Counted from the stretch's first letter, positions 44,218-55,278 are shown. The stretch: DNA of 64,000 bases from Celeribacter ethanolicus (GCF_001550095.1 NZ_LRUC01000045.1:62001-126000); one strand, 5' to 3'. The notes: generated by a model from the sequence alone, not told the origin. A program made the numbers and translations.

Positions 44218-47200
44218 TGGCCGCCTCCGGTACGCCCTCCGGCCTTCTGGCCTATTTCACCCGCCACCGCACCGCGGCGGCCTTTGTCATGGTTCTGATG
44301 CTGGCCTTTGGCCTCGTCTCCTCAACGAAAATCCGCTCGCAATTCTTCCCCGACGTGGTGGTCGACACGGTCACCGTCACGGTCGACTGGGACGGCGCAG
44401 GGCCCGAGGAGATCGACCGCGCCGTCGTCGCCCTTCTGGAGCCCGCACTGCAAGGCGTCGAAGGGGTCGCAAGCTCCACCGCCGTATCGAAAGAAGGCTC
44501 GACCACGCTGACCCTCACCCTCGATCCCGGCTGGGACATGGCGCGGGCGACCGAGGATGTGAAAGCGGCGGTCGAGACGGTCAAGAGCCTGCCGGAGAAT
44601 ACCGAAGAGCCGGTCGTGCGGCGCGGTGTCTGGCGCGACAAGGTGACCGAGGTGATGATCTGGGGCGACATCGGCCCGGAGCAATTAGGCCAGATCGGTG
44701 ACGATTTCGTCGCCCGGCTCTACCGCGCCGGTCTGACCCGCAGCTCGATCACCGGGGTCGCCGCCCCGCAGATCGACGTCAGCGTGTCCGAGGCCGCCCG
44801 CGTGCGCCATGACATCGGGCTGAGCGACATCTCGGCGGCCATCGCGCGCCAGGTCGACACCCGGCCTGCGGGCGACGTCGGCGACAACGGCGCGCGGCTC
44901 TCGGCCGGGCGTGACACCCGCGAGGCGGATGCGCTGCGCGATCTGGTGATCCGGATCAATGACGACGGCTCGAAACTTTACCTTCGCAACCTTGCCACCA
45001 TAGAGACCACCCGCTCCGACGCCGGTCAGGCCTATGCCGTCAACGGCCTCCCCGCCGTCTTGATCCGCGTCGACCGGACGGCGCAAGGCGATGCCATCGG
45101 CATGGAAGCCACCGTGCGCCGGATTGCCGACGAGATGGGGCCGGAGCTGCCCGAAGGCGTCTCCGTCCAACTGATCAACGCCCGCGCCCAGGACATCACC
45201 GACCGGCTCGACATCCTGATGAAAAACGGCATCTCCGGTCTGGCGCTGGTGCTTGTGGTGCTGTTTCTCTTCCTCTCGGCGCGCACGGCGCTTTGGGTCG
45301 CGATGGGCATTCCGGTCTCCATGCTCGCCGCCATCGGCGTCATGTATGTTGGCGGGCTGACCCTCAACATGATGTCACTTTTCGGCCTGATTATCACTCT
45401 GGGCATCGTGGTCGATGACGCCATCGTCGTGGCCGAACATGCCGACCACCGGGCGCGGCGGCTGGGTGAAAGCCCCGACCTCGCGCCGGTCAACGCCGTG
45501 CGGCGGATGCTCGGTCCGGTGTTCAGTTCGACGACCACCACGATCCTCGCCTTTGTCGGCCTTCTGTTCATCGGCGGCGAATTCGGCAGCCTGATCGCCG
45601 ACATTCCCTATGTGGTCGCCGCCGTTCTCGCCGCTTCCCTCGTCGAGAGTTTCCTGATCCTGCCGCATCACATGCGCCACGCCCTGATGCATGGCGCGAA
45701 AGAACGGTGGTACGACTGGCCCTCGCGCCAGTTCAATCGCGGCTTTACCTGGATCTCGGAGCGCGGCTTCGCCCCCTTCATGACCCTCGTCCTGCGCCTG
45801 CGCTATCCGGTGGTTGCCGCGATGCTGCTGCTCCTGTCGCTTTCGGTCGCACAGGTGCTTCGCGGCTCGGTGCCATGGGCGTTTTTCACCGCCCCCGAGC
45901 GCAGTTCGGTGACCGGCAATTTCGCCTTCCTCCCCGGCGCCACCCGCGAGGACGCGCTAGCCTTCACCCGCGAACTCGACCGCGCAGCCAAGGCCGTCGG
46001 TGCCGCCCATGAGGCCGAAACCGGCCTCGATCCGCTGGTGCATATCCTCACACAGGTCGGCGGCACGGCGGCCAAGGGCATTCCCGGCGAGGACACCATG
46101 GACCCCGACACGCTGGGCTCGATCGACATCGGCCTCGTCGGCGCGGATCAACGCGACTTCTCCGGTCAGGACCTCGTACGCGAGCTGATGGCGGAGATCA
46201 AACGCCCGGCGGGGATCGCGGTTCTGAATTTCCGTTCGCAGGGCGTCGGCCCCGGCGGGGATTCGCTTTCGGTCAATTTCTACGGCACCGACAGCGACCG
46301 CCTGAAAGCCGCCGCCACCGATCTCATCGCCGCCCTCGGCCAGTTCCCCGAAATCACCGGGCTGCAAGACAGCCTGCCCTATGGCCGCGAGGACATCCGG
46401 CTCGACCTGACCCCCACCGGCGAGGCGCTTGGCTTTACCACCGCAGCGATCGGCGCGGAGCTGTTCGGGCGTTTGAACGGTCTGACGGCGGCGGAATTCC
46501 CGGCGGGCACGCGCACCACCGAAGTGACCGTCAAAGTGCCCGAAGCGGAACGCACCGCCGATTATCTCGACAGCACGCTGATGCAGAGCCCGGAAGGGCA
46601 ATGGCTGCCGCTGGGCGAGATCGTGACGGCGGAGAGCAGCCTCGCCTTCTCCACCATCTCGCGCGAGAACGGGCGGCAGTTGGTGAGCATCACCGGCGCG
46701 CTCTCCGAGGACAATCCGGTCCGCGCAGGCGAGATCGGTCGCGCGCTCAACGACGAGATCCTGCCGCAGATCGCCGCGCGCTACGATCTCGACTGGGATC
46801 TGGGCGGGCTGGTGTCGCAACAGAACGCCTTCCTCGACGAGGCGATGGTCGGGTTCATGCTTTGCATCCTCGGCATTTATCTCGTCCTGGGCTGGGTCTT
46901 CGGGAGCTGGACCCGCCCGTTGATCGTCATGGCCGTCATCCCCTTCGGCCTCATTGGCGCGGTCTGGGGCCATGCGCAGTTCGGCCTCGCCATGTCGCTC
47001 TTTACCATCATCGGCCTCATCGGCATGTCCGGGATCATCATCAATGACGCCATCGTTCTGGTCACCACGATTCAGGACAACGCCCGCACCATGCCGATCC
47101 TGCGTGCCGCCGTCTCAGGCGCGACCGAGCGATTGCGCCCGATCCTTCTGACCACGCTCACCACCGTTCTGGGCCTTGCGCCGCTGATGTATGAGCAGAG

Positions 47201-47594
47201 CCGTCAGTCGCTGTTTCTCAAACCCACGGTGGTGACGCTGGTCTATGGCCTCACCGTCGGCTTTTTCATCGTGCTCCTCCTGGTGCCCGCGCTTTTGCTG
47301 GTCCAGAACGATCTGTCGCAACGGCTCACCAGCCTGCGCCATCTGATCCGGGGCCACCGGATGCCCGAGCGCCTGCGCCGGGCGGCGGGGGGCACGGCTT
47401 TGGCGGTCATCGCGGTGACTCTGGTGCTGATGCTGCCTTGGGCGCTGACCGGCACGGCGCTGATCCCCCTACCGGGCCTGCCGCCGCTCCTGTCAAGCCT
47501 GATCGTGACGCTTCTGGCCGATCTGGTGCTCGCTTGGGGCTTTCTCCGGCTGAGCCGGAAAATGGGGGATGACCGCCCTGCGCCTTCCCGGTAA
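44217..47594 (+). CDS. RND efflux transporter inner-membrane pump
   Basis: A 1125-residue resistance-nodulation-division permease. The first helix is followed by FFPDVVVDTVTVTVDWDGAG, a porter-domain opening. Transmembrane segment 4 carries GIVVDDAIVVAEHADHRARR with the paired Asp needed for proton coupling, and the second half has GMSGIIINDAIVLVTTI. Length matches the family. The ATG at 44217 overlaps the adaptor TGA; a GTG one codon earlier is possible. Substrate range cannot be read from sequence; aromatic solutes from the nearby catabolic region are one guess. Confidence 0.93.
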   Translation: MAASGTPSGLLAYFTRHRTAAAFVMVLMLAFGLVSSTKIRSQFFPDVVVDTVTVTVDWDGAGPEEIDRAVVALLEPALQGVEGVASSTAVSKEGSTTLTLTLDPGWDMARATEDVKAAVETVKSLPENTEEPVVRRGVWRDKVTEVMIWGDIGPEQLGQIGDDFVARLYRAGLTRSSITGVAAPQIDVSVSEAARVRHDIGLSDISAAIARQVDTRPAGDVGDNGARLSAGRDTREADALRDLVIRINDDGSKLYLRNLATIETTRSDAGQAYAVNGLPAVLIRVDRTAQGDAIGMEATVRRIADEMGPELPEGVSVQLINARAQDITDRLDILMKNGISGLALVLVVLFLFLSARTALWVAMGIPVSMLAAIGVMYVGGLTLNMMSLFGLIITLGIVVDDAIVVAEHADHRARRLGESPDLAPVNAVRRMLGPVFSSTTTTILAFVGLLFIGGEFGSLIADIPYVVAAVLAASLVESFLILPHHMRHALMHGAKERWYDWPSRQFNRGFTWISERGFAPFMTLVLRLRYPVVAAMLLLLSLSVAQVLRGSVPWAFFTAPERSSVTGNFAFLPGATREDALAFTRELDRAAKAVGAAHEAETGLDPLVHILTQVGGTAAKGIPGEDTMDPDTLGSIDIGLVGADQRDFSGQDLVRELMAEIKRPAGIAVLNFRSQGVGPGGDSLSVNFYGTDSDRLKAAATDLIAALGQFPEITGLQDSLPYGREDIRLDLTPTGEALGFTTAAIGAELFGRLNGLTAAEFPAGTRTTEVTVKVPEAERTADYLDSTLMQSPEGQWLPLGEIVTAESSLAFSTISRENGRQLVSITGALSEDNPVRAGEIGRALNDEILPQIAARYDLDWDLGGLVSQQNAFLDEAMVGFMLCILGIYLVLGWVFGSWTRPLIVMAVIPFGLIGAVWGHAQFGLAMSLFTIIGLIGMSGIIINDAIVLVTTIQDNARTMPILRAAVSGATERLRPILLTTLTTVLGLAPLMYEQSRQSLFLKPTVVTLVYGLTVGFFIVLLLVPALLLVQNDLSQRLTSLRHLIRGHRMPERLRRAAGGTALAVIAVTLVLMLPWALTGTALIPLPGLPPLLSSLIVTLLADLVLAWGFLRLSRKMGDDRPAPSR

Positions 47595-47624
47595 GCTCGC
47601 CGAAAATCCTTTCGAAAGAAGCGC

Positions 47625-48569
47625 ATGACCCAGCCCGTCATCGTCAACCAGATCGACCCGGAGTTCGGCCAGACGCTCCGCGCGCACCCCTCCCTGCCGC
47701 GGGTGATCGACCATTTCGACCGCGAGCAGCCATGGGACCTGCCCGAAGACGCGCAGGCGCTCGTGACCCGCGCTTTCCGGTCCTGGCTCAAGGCCCCGGA
47801 GGTGGTCAATCTTCCGGCGCTGAAATGGGTTCAGACCTTTTCCGCCGGGATCGAGATTTACCCCGACTGGCTGATGCAGGGCCGCGTGATCACCAACGGT
47901 CGCGGCCTGACCGCGCCGCAGATCGCGGAATATGTCATGGCTGCGATGCTCTTGGTAGAGAAGGATATTTACGGCGCGCGCACGACATCCTTAGATGATT
48001 GGGGCACGCGGGTATTCGGCACGCTGGAGGGCAAGACGCTTGGCCTGATCGGCTATGGCGCGATTGGCGAAGCGGTGGCGAAACGCGCGCGGCCCTTTGA
48101 CATGGAGGTGCTGGCCTGTCGGCGCGGGCCGTGGCGCGAGGTTCCGGAGGGGATCACACCCTGCGCCACGCCCGAAGCGGTCATGGCCACCTCCGATCAT
48201 GTGGTGATCGCCATGCCTCTGACGCCCGAGACGGAGGGCCTGGTGAATGCCGCCCTGCTCGCGCAGGCCAAGCCCGGGCTGCATCTGATCAACGTCGCGC
48301 GCGGGGCGCTGGTGGATCAGGGCGCGCTCTTGCAGGCACTCGATGACGGGCGCCTGAGCAAAGCGACGCTCGACGTCACCCATCCCGAACCGCCTTCGGA
48401 AGACGATCCGATCTGGCGCCATCCCAAGGTCCTTCTGACCCCGCATGAATCCTACAAGGGCGGCCTGTCGGAGCGCGCCCGCTTCGAACAGAAAACGCTG
48501 CGCAATCTCGACGCATGGCTTGCGGGCCGACCGATGACGGATGTCGTCGATCTGACCCGCGGATATTGA
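47625..48569 (+). CDS. D-2-hydroxyacid dehydrogenase-family protein
   Basis: A 314-residue NAD-binding oxidoreductase. The cofactor motif LGLIGYGAIGEAVAKRARPF lies near residue 137. Catalytic-region motifs are HLINVARGALVDQGALL (Arg near 227), LDVTHPEPPSEDDP (Glu) and VLLTPHES (His near 283). All three catalytic positions appear present. It starts 30 bases after the RND pump stop and is on the same strand, but likely functions separately. Enzymes of this group reduce 2-oxo acids such as glyoxylate or hydroxypyruvate. Confidence 0.88.
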   Translation: MTQPVIVNQIDPEFGQTLRAHPSLPRVIDHFDREQPWDLPEDAQALVTRAFRSWLKAPEVVNLPALKWVQTFSAGIEIYPDWLMQGRVITNGRGLTAPQIAEYVMAAMLLVEKDIYGARTTSLDDWGTRVFGTLEGKTLGLIGYGAIGEAVAKRARPFDMEVLACRRGPWREVPEGITPCATPEAVMATSDHVVIAMPLTPETEGLVNAALLAQAKPGLHLINVARGALVDQGALLQALDDGRLSKATLDVTHPEPPSEDDPIWRHPKVLLTPHESYKGGLSERARFEQKTLRNLDAWLAGRPMTDVVDLTRGY

Positions 48570-48571
48570 GA

Positions 48572-48760
48572 TTACGCCCCGGTGAAATTCGGCACATCGA
48601 CCGGTTCGAGATCGGCCGGGCTGACGCCCTCCTCAATCTCCTGACAGGCGACCGGGTAATGGTCGGCGGTGGTGCATTGCGACACCGGGTATTTTTCCAC
48701 CTGATCGCAGGCAGCAAGGGTCAGCGTGGCCAGCGCCACAGGCAGGATCAGCTTTGTCAT
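48572..48760 (-). CDS. Small putative lipoprotein
   Basis: A 62-residue protein with an N-terminal signal and lipobox: LILPVALATLTLAACDQVEK, where Cys near residue 18 would be lipidated. The mature part has two further cysteines (SQCTTADHYPVACQEIEEG). The start at 48760 has an AGGAG site upstream. It converges on the dehydrogenase gene with a 2-base gap and faces a second small lipoprotein gene. Function unknown. Confidence 0.65.
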   Translation of the reverse strand: MTKLILPVALATLTLAACDQVEKYPVSQCTTADHYPVACQEIEEGVSPADLEPVDVPNFTGA

Positions 48761-48929
48761 CTCACAGCTCCTCATGAAGTTTCGCCCTCTATGTGGGCGT
48801 TTTGACAAAACCGTCAATATGAGAAATCGCCAAAAATGAACGAAACGGTTCACTTTTTGCAACACGGAAACCCTCTTCCCCTATGACCACGATCCTTTAC
48901 GGTCTTCACGACACCTCAAGGGACCCAAA

Positions 48930-49268
48930 ATGACACGCATTGCAATGCTCTCGGCACTTCTGCTCTCGGGCTGTTACGGCTTCGTCGTCGACCATCGGAG
49001 CTATGGCACAGGGCGCGGCCCCACGGCCACCCTGTCGGTCACAGCCACTCACCGGCTCGATCATTTGAGCCTTGCACATTGTGACGACAGCGCCCCGCCG
49101 CTCGTGCTGATCGCCCGCAAACGCGACGATCCCCGCCGCGATCCGGCCTGGGAGATCACCCTCGACGCGAACACCTGCTACGAGGTCGAGGCCCGCTCGT
49201 GGCGGCTCAATTTTTACAAACGCCTCACGCTTGCGCCCGATGCCAGCGAGCGGATCGCGCTCGACTGA
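48930..49268 (+). CDS. Small putative lipoprotein
   Basis: A 112-residue protein beginning MTRIAMLSALLLSGCYGFVV, giving a lipobox LLSGC with Cys at residue 15. The rest holds mixed beta-type segments (TATLSVTATHRLDHLSLAHC) and WEITLDANTCYEVEARSW with two more Cys. A GGGACC ribosome-like site precedes the ATG. It converges on the adenine deaminase gene with a 2-base gap. No family was recognised. Confidence 0.6.
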   Translation: MTRIAMLSALLLSGCYGFVVDHRSYGTGRGPTATLSVTATHRLDHLSLAHCDDSAPPLVLIARKRDDPRRDPAWEITLDANTCYEVEARSWRLNFYKRLTLAPDASERIALD

Positions 49269-49270
49269 CT

Positions 49271-50965
49271 TCAGGCGATGATCTCGAACTTGGTGACGTC
49301 CACCATGCCCCGGTCGGTGATCTTGAGCGCCGGAATGACCGGCAGCGCCAGAAACGCCAGTTGCAGGAACGGCTCTTCCAGCGTCACCCCAAGCGACGCC
49401 GCCGCCGCCCGCAGATCGACAAGGTGATCGCGCACCACCTCGAAGGGCTCCAAACTCATCAGCCCCGCCACCGGCAGCGCCAGTTCGGCCAAAACCTTGC
49501 CGTCCCGTACCACGACAAACCCGCCCTCGATCTCCGACAACCGGTTCGCCGCCAGCGCCATATCGGCGTAATCGACGCCAACGCAGGCGATGTTGTGATG
49601 ATCGTGACAGACGGTCGAGGCAATCGCCCCCGCCTGTAGCCCAAAGCCTTTGACAAAGCCCGAGGCGATATTGCCGTTCTTGCCGTGCCGTTCGATCACC
49701 GTGATCCGGGACAGATCGCGCGCCGGGTCCGGCGCCTTGTCGCCATCGACAATCGGCACGGTCTCGCGCAGATGCTCGGTGATGATCTTGCCCTCGATGA
49801 TCCCGATCACATCCACCTCTTGGCGGTTGCCCGTGGCGCGGAACTGCTCCGGACGGACCTTCGGCGCCTTGACCGAGCCACGCCCCACAGGCGCCACATG
49901 CCCGCGTGCCGCAAAGGCCTCGTCCGTCACTTCAACCCCGCCCGCGAAAACCTTCTGAGCATTGCAGTTTTCCAGACTGTCCAGCACAACAATATCGGCC
50001 CGTTTGCCGGGCGCGATCATGCCGCGATCCTTCAACCCAAAGGCTTCGGCCGCCGACAGAGTGGCCGCGCGGTACACCGCCAGAGCGGGACTTCCGAGCG
50101 AAATCAATGTGCGGATGACGTAATCCAGATGCCCGTATTCGCCGATGTCCAGCGGGTTCCGGTCATCGGTACAAAGACACATATAGGGCGCGGTCAGATG
50201 GGTCAAAAGCGGTTGCAGCGCGTGCATATCTTTCGACACCGAGCCTTCGCGGATCAAAACCCGCATCCCCTTGCGCAGCTTCTCGCGCGCCTCTTCGGCG
50301 GTCGTGGCCTCATGTTCGGTGCGGATGCCCGCCGCGATATAGGCGTTGAGATCGGTACCGGAAAGCTGCGGACAATGGCCGTCGATATGCCCATCCTCAA
50401 ACAGCCGGATTTTCTTCATCGCCTCGGGGTCGCGGTAGATCACGCCGGGGTAATTCATGAACTCGGCCAAACCGATGCCCGACGGATGCCCCATCACCTC
50501 GGCCAAATCCCCGGCCAAAAGCTCCGCCCCCGCCGTTTCCATATGCGTGGACGGCACGCAGGACGACAGCTGCACCCGGATCGACATCAGCGTATGTTCG
50601 GACGCCGCCTGAAAATAGCGGATGCCCGGCAGGCCAATGACATTGGCGATCTCATGCGGATCGCAAATCGCCGTCGTCACACCGCGCGGCAGGACGCAGC
50701 GGTCAAACTCGAACGGCGTCACCAGCGAGCTTTCGATATGCAAATGCGTGTCGATGAACCCCGGCACGATCACCTGCCCTGTGACGTCGATCTCGCGCTT
50801 GCCCTCGTAGCGCTCAAAAACGCCCACGATCCGGTCGCCGACGATGGCCACATCGCCGACGATCAGCTCGCCGGTCATCAGATCGAAGATCGAGCCATTC
50901 TTGAGCACAATGTCGGCGGGTTCCTCGCCCCGCGCCACCGCAATCCGATGTTCCAGATCCGCCAT
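49271..50965 (-). CDS. ade: Adenine deaminase
   Basis: A 564-residue amidohydrolase-superfamily adenine deaminase converting adenine to hypoxanthine and ammonia. The metal-binding motif [20 protein letters not shown] lies near residues 60-80. [20 protein letters not shown] and [20 protein letters not shown] follow, and the C-terminal domain has [20 protein letters not shown]. These are typical of the AdeC family, which uses iron or manganese. The ATG at 50965 follows a TAAGGAGGCGG site; longer frames upstream overlap the next gene. It may share a transcript with the siroheme-synthase-like gene 10 bases upstream. Confidence 0.93.
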   Translation of the reverse strand: MADLEHRIAVARGEEPADIVLKNGSIFDLMTGELIVGDVAIVGDRIVGVFERYEGKREIDVTGQVIVPGFIDTHLHIESSLVTPFEFDRCVLPRGVTTAICDPHEIANVIGLPGIRYFQAASEHTLMSIRVQLSSCVPSTHMETAGAELLAGDLAEVMGHPSGIGLAEFMNYPGVIYRDPEAMKKIRLFEDGHIDGHCPQLSGTDLNAYIAAGIRTEHEATTAEEAREKLRKGMRVLIREGSVSKDMHALQPLLTHLTAPYMCLCTDDRNPLDIGEYGHLDYVIRTLISLGSPALAVYRAATLSAAEAFGLKDRGMIAPGKRADIVVLDSLENCNAQKVFAGGVEVTDEAFAARGHVAPVGRGSVKAPKVRPEQFRATGNRQEVDVIGIIEGKIITEHLRETVPIVDGDKAPDPARDLSRITVIERHGKNGNIASGFVKGFGLQAGAIASTVCHDHHNIACVGVDYADMALAANRLSEIEGGFVVVRDGKVLAELALPVAGLMSLEPFEVVRDHLVDLRAAAASLGVTLEEPFLQLAFLALPVIPALKITDRGMVDVTKFEIIA

Positions 50966-50975
50966 TTCCGCCTCC

Positions 50976-51968
50976 TTAAACCCGCACCGCCGGCACGCGC
51001 TCGACATCCTCGGGCAGACCCAAAGCCGCCCGTTCCGCATCGCGCCGCGGCACCAGCCAGACGACCCGCGCGCCTTTTTCATAATCTTGCAGAACAACAT
51101 GACGCTGGTCCGACAAAAGCCAGCCCTCCGTGCCATGGCTCTGCCCCACGATCACCCGTTCCGCATCGCGACGCGCCAGTTCCAGCATCGGGGCAAATTC
51201 CGCCTCGGCACAGACAATGAGATCGGCCTCCTGCAACCGCTGCACGGCGCGCAGCGTCAGCAGATCCGGGTCCGGGCTGCCCACCGGCAAAAGCGCCACG
51301 GCGCCACGCCCCGCATCGCCGGGCGCCCCGCCCGCCGCAATCGCCGCCTTGATCCGCTCCGCTGCCTCGCGTTCCGCCCCTCGGGCAAACAGATTGCGTG
51401 GCGCATCATGATAGACCCAACGCCAGAACGCCCGGCGTTTCTCGCGCGGCACGTCCTTGGCCACCGCGTCGCGCAGCCGCCCGCCAAGCGCCACCAACTC
51501 GCCCAGGCGCGGCTCCAGCATCTCCTCCAGCCGGGTCTTGATCTGGCGCGCCAAAACCGGGGCCGCGCCTTCTGTGCCGATCGCCACCACCAAAGGATCG
51601 CGATCCACCAGCGACGGCGTGTTCGCTTCGCAAAGATCGGGCCGATCCACGACGTTCACCAGTGCGCCCGCATCGCGAACAATCTGCGCCATGCGCACAT
51701 CGCAATCCTCATCCTCGGTACAGACAAAGACCAAGGCCGCATTGGCGAAAACATCCGCAGCCGTTTCTGCGGTGATCTCCTCCGCAAGCTGAACCGCCCG
51801 CCCCTCGGCCACCAAAGCCGCCAGTTCCGGCTCCAGCTCAGGGGCCGCCAGCACGATCCGCGCTTCGGTCTTGAGCATCAGCCGCGCCTTTTGCGCCGCC
51901 GTCTCACCGCCGCCGATGATCACGACATCGCGCCCGGTCATGCGCAGGAACATGGGAAAGAATTTCAT
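50976..51968 (-). CDS. Siroheme synthase-like protein with shortened methyltransferase domain
   Basis: A 330-residue protein. The N-terminal part (about 1-210) is the precorrin-2 dehydrogenase/ferrochelatase module: [20 protein letters not shown] for NAD binding, [15 protein letters not shown], and [20 protein letters not shown]. The remaining 110 residues begin [20 protein letters not shown], matching only the first part of an SUMT (uroporphyrinogen-III methyltransferase) domain, then diverge. Complete CysG is about 460 residues, so methyltransferase activity is doubtful. No cysI or other sulfite-reduction gene is next to it. It should supply the oxidation and iron-insertion steps of siroheme synthesis. 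Confidence 0.82.
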   Translation of the reverse strand: MKFFPMFLRMTGRDVVIIGGGETAAQKARLMLKTEARIVLAAPELEPELAALVAEGRAVQLAEEITAETAADVFANAALVFVCTEDEDCDVRMAQIVRDAGALVNVVDRPDLCEANTPSLVDRDPLVVAIGTEGAAPVLARQIKTRLEEMLEPRLGELVALGGRLRDAVAKDVPREKRRAFWRWVYHDAPRNLFARGAEREAAERIKAAIAAGGAPGDAGRGAVALLPVGSPDPDLLTLRAVQRLQEADLIVCAEAEFAPMLELARRDAERVIVGQSHGTEGWLLSDQRHVVLQDYEKGARVVWLVPRRDAERAALGLPEDVERVPAVRV

Positions 51969-52189
51969 AGGGCGCGGCCTCTTGATGGACTTTCACCCAA
52001 GGTCTCCCATTGGCCCGGAAATGACAAGCCTGTCTCTTTTGCGCACCGGTCTTAACCTGTTTTTTACCCGTGCGCGCCCAAGACCCCTGCGATCGAGGAC
52101 CTAAAGCTCTGGTCAAAAAACCTTTTCTTGACAATTTCGAGCCTAGGGTCACCGTGAACCCCGACAAGTTTCATTTTGCAAAGCGTGAC

Positions 52190-53785
52190 ATGACCTCCCC
52201 CAACCCGGCCTCCCCCGCCTCTGACACTCAAAACGACGATCTTCTCGATCTCTTCATCATCGGCGGCGGCGTCAATGGTTGTGGCATCGCCCGCGATGCG
52301 GCGGGCCGGGGCCTCAAGGTGGCTCTGGCCGAAATGGGCGATCTGGCGCAGGCGACCTCCTCGGCCTCGTCCAAACTCTTTCATGGCGGTCTGCGCTATC
52401 TCGAATATGGCGAGGTCCGGCTGGTGCGCGAGGCTTTGGAGGAACGCGAAGTGTTGCTCAACGCCATGCCGCATATCGCCTTCCCGATGCGCTTTGTCCT
52501 GCCGATCTCGAAAGAAATGCGGTTCGACGCCGACACGCCGATCTCGAAGCTGTTGAAATACACCATGCCCTGGCTCAAAGGCCAGCGCCCCGGCTGGATC
52601 ATCCGCGTCGGGCTTTGGATGTATGACCACCTCGGCAAGCGCAAAATTCTACCCGGAACCACCGGCTATGATCTCACGGGTCGCCCCGAGGGCGCGCCTT
52701 TGAAAGACATGTTCAAACACGCGTTCGAATATTCCGACGTTTGGGTCAATGACGCGCGTCTCGTCGTGCTCAATGCCATGGACGCCCGCGCTCTCGGCGC
52801 GAAAATCATGACCCGCGCCAAAGTAACCTCGGCGCGGCGTGAGGCGGATCACTGGGAAATCGACGTCGAGGGCCAAGGCACCTTCCGCGCAAAGGCACTG
52901 GTCAATGCGGGCGGGCCTTGGGTCGCCGACATCCTCACCGGCGTCATCGGCGTCAATTCGACCGAACGCGTGCGCCTCGTGCGCGGCTCGCATATCGTCG
53001 TCAATCGGCTCTACGAACACGACAAGGCCTATTTCCTTCAGGGCTCCGATGGCCGCATCATCTTTTTCCTGCCCTATCAGCGCGATTTCACCATGATCGG
53101 CACCACGGAAGCGCCCCATGAGGCCGACCCTCTGGTGGCCGAGGCGACTTTTGAGGAAAAGCGCTACCTGCTTGATTTCGCAAACCAATATCTCAAAACA
53201 CCACTGACGCAGGCCGATGTGGTCCATAGCTTCGCTGGCGTCCGCCCGCTCTATGAAGACGGCGCCTCGACGGCCACGGCAGCGACCCGCGAATATGTCC
53301 TGTCGCTCGATGAAAACGGCCCGCCCTTGCTCAATGTCTTCGGCGGCAAGATCACCACCTACCGCAAACTCGCCGAGGCGGCGCTTGCCAAGCTCACGCC
53401 GTTTTTCGTCATGAAAAATCCGTGGACCAAAGGCGCGCCGCTCCCCGGCGGTTTCACCTATGGCCACGATCTCGAACAGGTGACCTCGCTCACCCTGCAA
53501 TTTCCCTTCCTGTCGCCCGAGGCCGCCGACCGGCTCGTGCATCTCTATGGCCGCAACGCCGCCGCGATCTTCGAGGATGTGGTTGGCCCCTCCGACATGG
53601 GCCGCGATTTCGGCCATGGTCTGACGGAGGCCGAGCTGCGCTATCTCATCCGCGAGGAATTCGCCCGCGACGTGGCCGATGTGATCTGGCGGCGCACCAA
53701 GCTGGGCCTGCGCCTGACGGCGGCCGAGATCGCCGCCATCGACGACTGGATGCGCCAGAACGTCCCTCTGCTTGCCGATCTCTAA
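52190..53785 (+). CDS. glpD: Glycerol-3-phosphate dehydrogenase, FAD-dependent
   Basis: A 531-residue membrane-associated flavoenzyme oxidising glycerol-3-phosphate to dihydroxyacetone phosphate. The FAD motif [20 protein letters not shown] lies near residue 21, then [20 protein letters not shown], a GlpD signature. [15 protein letters not shown] near 383 and TEELRY-type C-terminal helices match the family. The ATG at 52190 (MTSPNPAS) was chosen; the frame extends 40 codons upstream without family character. glpK follows 31 bases later, so it heads a glycerol operon with a damaged kinase. Confidence 0.94.
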   Translation: MTSPNPASPASDTQNDDLLDLFIIGGGVNGCGIARDAAGRGLKVALAEMGDLAQATSSASSKLFHGGLRYLEYGEVRLVREALEEREVLLNAMPHIAFPMRFVLPISKEMRFDADTPISKLLKYTMPWLKGQRPGWIIRVGLWMYDHLGKRKILPGTTGYDLTGRPEGAPLKDMFKHAFEYSDVWVNDARLVVLNAMDARALGAKIMTRAKVTSARREADHWEIDVEGQGTFRAKALVNAGGPWVADILTGVIGVNSTERVRLVRGSHIVVNRLYEHDKAYFLQGSDGRIIFFLPYQRDFTMIGTTEAPHEADPLVAEATFEEKRYLLDFANQYLKTPLTQADVVHSFAGVRPLYEDGASTATAATREYVLSLDENGPPLLNVFGGKITTYRKLAEAALAKLTPFFVMKNPWTKGAPLPGGFTYGHDLEQVTSLTLQFPFLSPEAADRLVHLYGRNAAAIFEDVVGPSDMGRDFGHGLTEAELRYLIREEFARDVADVIWRRTKLGLRLTAAEIAAIDDWMRQNVPLLADL

Positions 53786-53816
53786 ACCTCAGCCTATCGT
53801 GAGCGCGGGAGGCACC

Positions 53817-55278
53817 ATGACTGACACACTCGTCGCCCTCGATCAGGGCACCACATCCACGCGCGCCATCCTCTACGACGCCAATCTGACCCCGATGGCC
53901 AGCGCGCAGGAGGAATTCGCCCAGCATTACCCGCATTCCGGCTGGGTCGAACACGATGCGATGGACCTCTGGAAGACGTCGCGCCGCTGTCTCGCAGAAG
54001 TGCTGAAAGACGCCCGCCCCGCCGCCCTGGGCCTCACCAACCAACGCGAAACCACCGTGGTCTGGGACGCCGAGACCGGCAAGCCTCTGGCCCCCGCCAT
54101 CGTCTGGCAGGACCGCCGCACCTCTGAAGTCTGCGCCAAACTGCGGGCGGAGGGCTTCGAGGACGAGATCACATCGCGCACCGGCCTCCTGCTCGACCCC
54201 TATTTCTCCGCCACCAAACTCGCGTGGATTCTCGACCAGACCGAAGGCGCGCGTGCGGCTGCCAAATCGGGCCGGGTGAAATTTGGCACGGTCGACACAT
54301 GGCTGATCTGGAACCTCACCGAAGGCCGGGTGCATGCCACCGATGCCACCAACGCCTGCCGCACCATGCTCTACAATATCCACGAGGGGCGCTGGGACCG
54401 GACCATTTGCGACCGCCTCGACATTCCGATGGAAATGCTCCCCGAAGTGCGCGACAGCTCCGGCGATTTCGGTGAGACCACGCTCTTCGGCGCGCCCCTC
54501 CCGATCCGCGGCGTCGCGGGCGATCAGCAGGCGGCGACCGTCGGTCAGGCCTGCTTTACCCCCGGCATGATGAAATCCACCTATGGCACCGGCTGTTTCG
54601 CGCTGCTGAACACCGGCACCGAGCCGATCGCCTCGCAACACCGCTTGCTCACCACCGTGGCCTACCAGTTGAACGGCACGCCGACCTACGCGCTCGAAGG
54701 GTCGATCTTTGTCGCCGGTGCCGTGGTGCAATGGCTGCGCGACGGGCTGGGCGTGATCGAAAACGCCGCCGACACGCTCGCCATGGCGCAACAGGCCGAT
54801 CCCGAGCAACAGCTCTACCTCGTCCCCGCCTTCACGGGCCTCGGCGCACCGTGGTGGGACGCGGACGCGCGCGGCGCGATCTATGACCCGCAACACCGGC
54901 CCCAATGAGTTCGCCCGCGCCGCGCTCGAAAGCGTCGGCTACCAGACACGGGACCTCATAGAGGCCATGCACGCCGATTGGACCGCGCCGCAGGACACGA
55001 CGCTGCGCGTCGATGGCGGGCTTTCGGCCAACCCTTTCGCGATGCAATTCCTCGCCGACATCCTCGGCGCGCCCGTCGACCGCCCCGCCAATCTGGAAAC
55101 CACAGCCCTGGGCGCCGCCTATCTCGCGGGGCTCGCGACCGGTCTCTGCCCGGAGCCCGAGGCCTTCACCGCAAACTGGCGCGCGGAGGCCACCTTCAGC
55201 CCCGAAATGGACGCCGCCACCCGTGATGCGAAATACAGTGGCTGGACCGACGCCATCCGCCGCACGCTGACGCGCTAA
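53817..55278 (+). pseudogene. glpK: Glycerol kinase, frameshifted
   Basis: An FGGY-family glycerol kinase split across two frames. The first part (53817-54908) begins [17 protein letters not shown] and runs 363 codons to [11 protein letters not shown] and stop. The family sequence resumes in another frame from 54883 ([16 protein letters not shown] through [15 protein letters not shown]). Known GlpK proteins have GAI-(F/Y)-G-(L/M)-TRNTGP here, so five bases seem lost between two ATG triplets near 54881-54886. The C-terminal half holds part of the ATP site, so the truncated product should be inactive. A sequencing error is possible. Confidence 0.85.

Noticed and set aside
54880-54908. Programmed ribosomal frameshift in glpK
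   Set aside because: No slippery heptamer or downstream hairpin was seen, and the reading needs five missing bases rather than a -1 slip, so mutation or sequencing error is simpler.
54883-55278. An independent small gene beginning at the ATG at 54883
   Set aside because: Its sequence is the C-terminal part of glycerol kinase and no ribosome site precedes it; it is better treated as the second half of a frameshifted glpK.
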